Of a stretch of DNA of 8,474 bases, positions 6,100 through 8,474 are shown piece after piece. Location: assembly GCA_024998705.1 (NCBI GenBank), contig JACOEF010000441.1, forward strand, positions 1 through 8,474. The letters are read 5' to 3'. Source of the stretch: Nitrospira sp. (GTDB lineage Bacteria; Nitrospirota; Nitrospiria; Nitrospirales; Nitrospiraceae). Within the stretch, counting starts at the first letter, position 1; each line of letters begins with the position of its first letter. The translations under genes were made by a program, and so were the position numbers. The notes beneath the pieces were generated by a model that saw nothing but the letters and a program-made list of their open reading frames with translations, was not told where the DNA came from and searched no databases.

Positions 6100-8331
6100 T
6101 CAGCGTGGTGACCGGAACTGTCCTGATTGATAGGCATGCAGACGCAATTCATCGGCTCTCGTCGTTCCACGAGTCTTGAGATTGCGGTACATGGCCAGCG
6201 CCCAGAGGGGGAAGTATTGGCAATACCAATGATAACGAAGGTAGAACACGCGCGGGAAACCGGTTCCGGTATGGCGCACCTCTTCCCATGACCCATCCTT
6301 CCGCTGATTCCGAATGAGGTAATGGATCCCCCTGGCCAGACTGAAGGAGTCCGTCACTCCGCCTGCCATCAAGGCCAACAGCGCCCAGGCTGTTTGCGAC
6401 GGCGTGCTGTCACCGCGACCACTCTGCGAAACATCTCCATACGACAGGCATGACTCACCCCACCCGCCGTCGGGGTTTTGTTTGGACTCGACCCAACTGA
6501 CCGCCCGGCGGATATAGGGCGACGAAAGATCCTCTCCAATGGCCCGCAGGCCGGAAAGGACCGACCAGGTCCCATAAATGTAGTTCACACCCCAACGGCC
6601 ATACCAACTGCCATCGTGCTCCTGATCGTTTTTCACAAACGTCAGCGCAGAGGCGACGGCGGGATGGGTCCAGTCATATCCCAACGTCGCGAGCATCTCC
6701 AGGCACCGCCCGGCAAGGTCGGCCGTGCTGGGATCAAGCAGCGCGCGATGGTCGGCGAACGGGATGTAGTTGAACACAATCCGATTATTATCGACGTCGT
6801 AGGCGCCCCACCCACCGTCTGAGCCCTGCATCGACGTCACCCAGCGACACCCACGACGAATCGCCAAGCACTGTTGGGCCTCATCGGACAGATGCACCTT
6901 CGCCAAGGCCATGAGCACCACCGCTGAATCGTCGACATCGGGGAACAGTTCGTTCTCGAATTGAAAATACCATCCGCCCGGTTCGGCTCCGGGAGAGGAG
7001 ATGATCCAATCGCCGACGGTCTTGGTCTGTTTGGACAATAACCAGGTCGACGCCTTCTGCAGCGCCGGATGATCCTGCGGCATACCGGCCTCGATCAGGG
7101 CATTGATGAGCAAGGCCGTGTCCCAGATCGGGGAATGACATGGTTGCAAATGCATGGCATCGACACATTGACCGTTATCCTGCACCGTGTCGTGTATTTC
7201 CAGCTCCTCAATCTCCCGCATCGCCTTGACCAGAAGAGGATCGTCATTCTTATATCCAAGGCAATGCAACGCCATCACGGAGTTGGCCATCGCGGGATAA
7301 ATCGCGCCGAGGCCTCCGCTGCCCTTCATGTGGTCGAGCATCCAGTGTTCGGCGCACTTGAGCGCCTTCTGTCGAACCCACTCAACGGGTGAGCGATCAT
7401 AGACCTTGAGCAGCGCATCGAGATTGATGAAAAAGTTTCTCGCTGTGAACCATGTCCGGTCCTTTTTAAACGGAGGCACGGTGCTGTAGTCGATCTCTGC
7501 CGGAGGTTGCGTATACAACTCGTCGATGCCCTGCTCGCCGGGAACATGACACAACGGCCGCTTGGCAAAAATGATCAAGAGCGGAATCAGCACTGCGCGC
7601 GACCAATAGGAAATCGCGTAGATGCTGAAATAGAACCGCTTCGGCAACAGCATGATTTCCGGAGGCATACTGGGGACGCCGCGCCAGTCATATTGACCGA
7701 ACAGGGCAAGCGTGATTTTCGTGAAGACATTCGCCGCCACCACTCCGCCCTTCTCCAGGATGCAGGTGCGGGCGTTCACCATGAAGGGCTCGTCGGCAGA
7801 CACACCGGACAGCTTCAACGCAAAGTAGGCCTTCACCGAGGCGCTGATCTCCGCAGGTCCCCCGTGATAAATGGGCCACCCACCGTCGGGTAACTGCGCA
7901 GATTTTAAGTATCGAACCGCTTTGCGCTCCCGCTCGGGATCGATGCAGTCCAGGAAGCGGCGCAACATCAGATATTCGGATGTCAGTGTGGTATCGGCCT
8001 CCAACTCGGCCACCCAGTACCCTTCGGACGCGTCTTGTCGCGCCAGGAACCAGGCCTGGCTTTTCCGAAGCGCCTCTTCCAGCGCTTCAACCTGCCCCGT
8101 AGAGTGAGCCGGGGCCCGCTTGGCCGCACTCTCACCGGCCTGTATCGCGGGTTTATTGGAGACGAGTCGGAGCACCGGAGCGGAGGCAAAGTCACGCGCC
8201 GCCCTGATTCGGCTCGGGACCGACACCAGCAGACTATCGGACAAACGATTGAACAAGTTCTTGAGAAGTCGCATAGCGTGATGCCGTGAATCTGAAATGG
8301 ACGGGGGGATTGAGAGTCGAGATGGTTCCAT
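6100..8331 (-). CDS. shc: Squalene-hopene cyclase
   Basis: Cyclises squalene to the pentacyclic hopene (and hopanol) as a monotopic inner-membrane enzyme, the first committed step of hopanoid synthesis. The 743-residue product carries the catalytic DVDD (465-468, with D467 as the expected proton donor). It also has repeated QW-type motifs: near 146-152, 502-508, 573-577, 618-624 and 676-682. The family C-terminus GTGFPRVFYLRYHWY is followed by FPLWALAMY. Conserved LEADTTLTSEYLMLRRF (110-126) opens the catalytic body. Many family members begin near residue 80 of this protein, so the N-terminus is about 75-80 residues longer than usual and basic. No strong RBS precedes the ATG at 8331; an internal ATG at 8274 (residue 20) is the alternative start. 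It is the first gene after the promoter at 8389-8417 and lies 54 nt before hpnG. Confidence 0.98.
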   Translation of the reverse strand: MEPSRLSIPPSISDSRHHAMRLLKNLFNRLSDSLLVSVPSRIRAARDFASAPVLRLVSNKPAIQAGESAAKRAPAHSTGQVEALEEALRKSQAWFLARQDASEGYWVAELEADTTLTSEYLMLRRFLDCIDPERERKAVRYLKSAQLPDGGWPIYHGGPAEISASVKAYFALKLSGVSADEPFMVNARTCILEKGGVVAANVFTKITLALFGQYDWRGVPSMPPEIMLLPKRFYFSIYAISYWSRAVLIPLLIIFAKRPLCHVPGEQGIDELYTQPPAEIDYSTVPPFKKDRTWFTARNFFINLDALLKVYDRSPVEWVRQKALKCAEHWMLDHMKGSGGLGAIYPAMANSVMALHCLGYKNDDPLLVKAMREIEELEIHDTVQDNGQCVDAMHLQPCHSPIWDTALLINALIEAGMPQDHPALQKASTWLLSKQTKTVGDWIISSPGAEPGGWYFQFENELFPDVDDSAVVLMALAKVHLSDEAQQCLAIRRGCRWVTSMQGSDGGWGAYDVDNNRIVFNYIPFADHRALLDPSTADLAGRCLEMLATLGYDWTHPAVASALTFVKNDQEHDGSWYGRWGVNYIYGTWSVLSGLRAIGEDLSSPYIRRAVSWVESKQNPDGGWGESCLSYGDVSQSGRGDSTPSQTAWALLALMAGGVTDSFSLARGIHYLIRNQRKDGSWEEVRHTGTGFPRVFYLRYHWYCQYFPLWALAMYRNLKTRGTTRADELRLHAYQSGQFRSPR

Positions 8332-8334
8332 TAA

Positions 8335-8379
8335 TCAGGCAACAATCACATGAAACCGCACGATACCCGTTATCTGCAT
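8335..8379 (-). CDS. Possible 14-residue leader peptide before shc
   Basis: A small frame starting with ATG at 8379 encodes MQITGIVRFHVIVA. It ends with TGA at 8335-8337, only three bases before the shc ATG at 8331. With the predicted transcription start near 8382 it would be almost leaderless. Because shc lacks a clear RBS, translation of this frame could help ribosomes restart on shc. No RBS, composition signal or homology supports it, so it may be chance. Confidence 0.2.
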   Translation of the reverse strand: MQITGIVRFHVIVA

Positions 8380-8387
8380 TAGCAGAT
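8372..8387. promoter_or_regulatory. Dyad ATCTGC-ATTA-GCAGAT at the shc transcription start
   Basis: Two perfect 6-bp arms with a 4-bp centre lie immediately downstream of the -10 box and across the predicted start point (about 8382). A second palindrome, CAGATCTG (8383-8390), overlaps it and the -10 box. The position is what is expected for a repressor operator of the operon. In RNA it could form a small 5' hairpin instead. The regulator is unknown. Confidence 0.35.
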
Positions 8388-8388
8388 C

Positions 8389-8417
8389 TGTATAACAAAC
8401 TGTTTCTGGGCAGTCAA
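8389..8417 (-). promoter_or_regulatory. Sigma-70-type promoter of the shc-hpnG-mla operon
   Basis: On the minus strand TTGACT (8412-8417) and TATACA (8389-8394) are separated by exactly 17 bp. The -35 box matches five of six consensus bases and the -10 box four of six. Transcription would start near 8382, giving a leader of about 50 nt to the shc ATG. It is the best promoter-like sequence I found in the window and lies ahead of the first gene, so it probably drives the whole cluster. Confidence 0.65.
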
Positions 8418-8474
8418 GGGAACGGGCCCACATCGAGGCTCCAGGACAGCCTTCTCGCACCCTCGGTCAGCGCC

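Noticed and set aside
8414..8474. Possible end of an upstream minus-strand gene (last residues LSWSLDVGPFP, TGA at 8414-8416)
   Set aside because: Only 19 codons are visible and other frames on both strands are equally open. A plus-strand gene is also possible, so no call is made.
1..8474. CRISPR array, tRNA, rRNA, insertion sequence or transposase
   Set aside because: No regularly spaced repeats, cloverleaf-like segments, terminal inverted repeats or transposase motifs were seen anywhere in the window.

Overview
The window carries one tightly packed cluster of eight genes, all read on the minus strand, so the genetic order is right to left. The organism is a Gram-negative, moderately GC-rich, hopanoid-making bacterium. 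The gene set and protein style suggest a Nitrospira-like member of the Nitrospirota. That assignment is an inference from sequence style, because no rRNA or other phylogenetic marker is present.

The right edge (about 8331-8474) holds a good sigma-70-type promoter, TTGACT-17 bp-TATACA, with a small dyad at the predicted transcription start. It drives shc (squalene-hopene cyclase, 6100-8331). Next come hpnG (adenosylhopane nucleoside phosphorylase family, 5290-6045), mlaE (permease, 4464-5231), mlaF (ATPase, 3708-4388), mlaD (MCE-domain protein, 3172-3615) and mlaC (periplasmic lipid carrier, 2470-3084). The cluster ends with two outer-membrane beta-barrel candidates: an Omp85/BamA-like barrel with no POTRA domains (1230-2435) and a DUF3187-type protein (189-1187). 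Gaps between genes are 34-92 nt and no convincing internal terminator was seen, so the whole set is probably one operon. Left of 189 lies a short intergenic region with a dyad, a Shine-Dalgarno sequence and an ATG at position 5, apparently the start of another gene that leaves the window.

Read together, the genes form a path. Shc and HpnG make and process hopanoids at the inner membrane, MlaE/F/D would energise lipid transfer, MlaC would cross the periplasm, and the two barrels could act at the outer membrane. The usual Mla partners MlaA and MlaB are not in the window. The most interesting idea is that this is a dedicated hopanoid (or hopanoid plus phospholipid) trafficking module; this is inferred from gene order only.

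The clearest anomaly is in mlaF. An in-frame TAG ends the ORF just before the expected C-terminal tail. The next 26 codons, in the same frame, still encode a tail resembling that of the MlaF family and end in tandem stops 11 nt before mlaD. This points to a recent nonsense change, a sequence error or readthrough. Several annotated-style longest-ORF starts (hpnG, mlaE, mlaF, mlaC) are probably too far upstream; ribosome-binding sites and family N-termini support the shorter starts given here.
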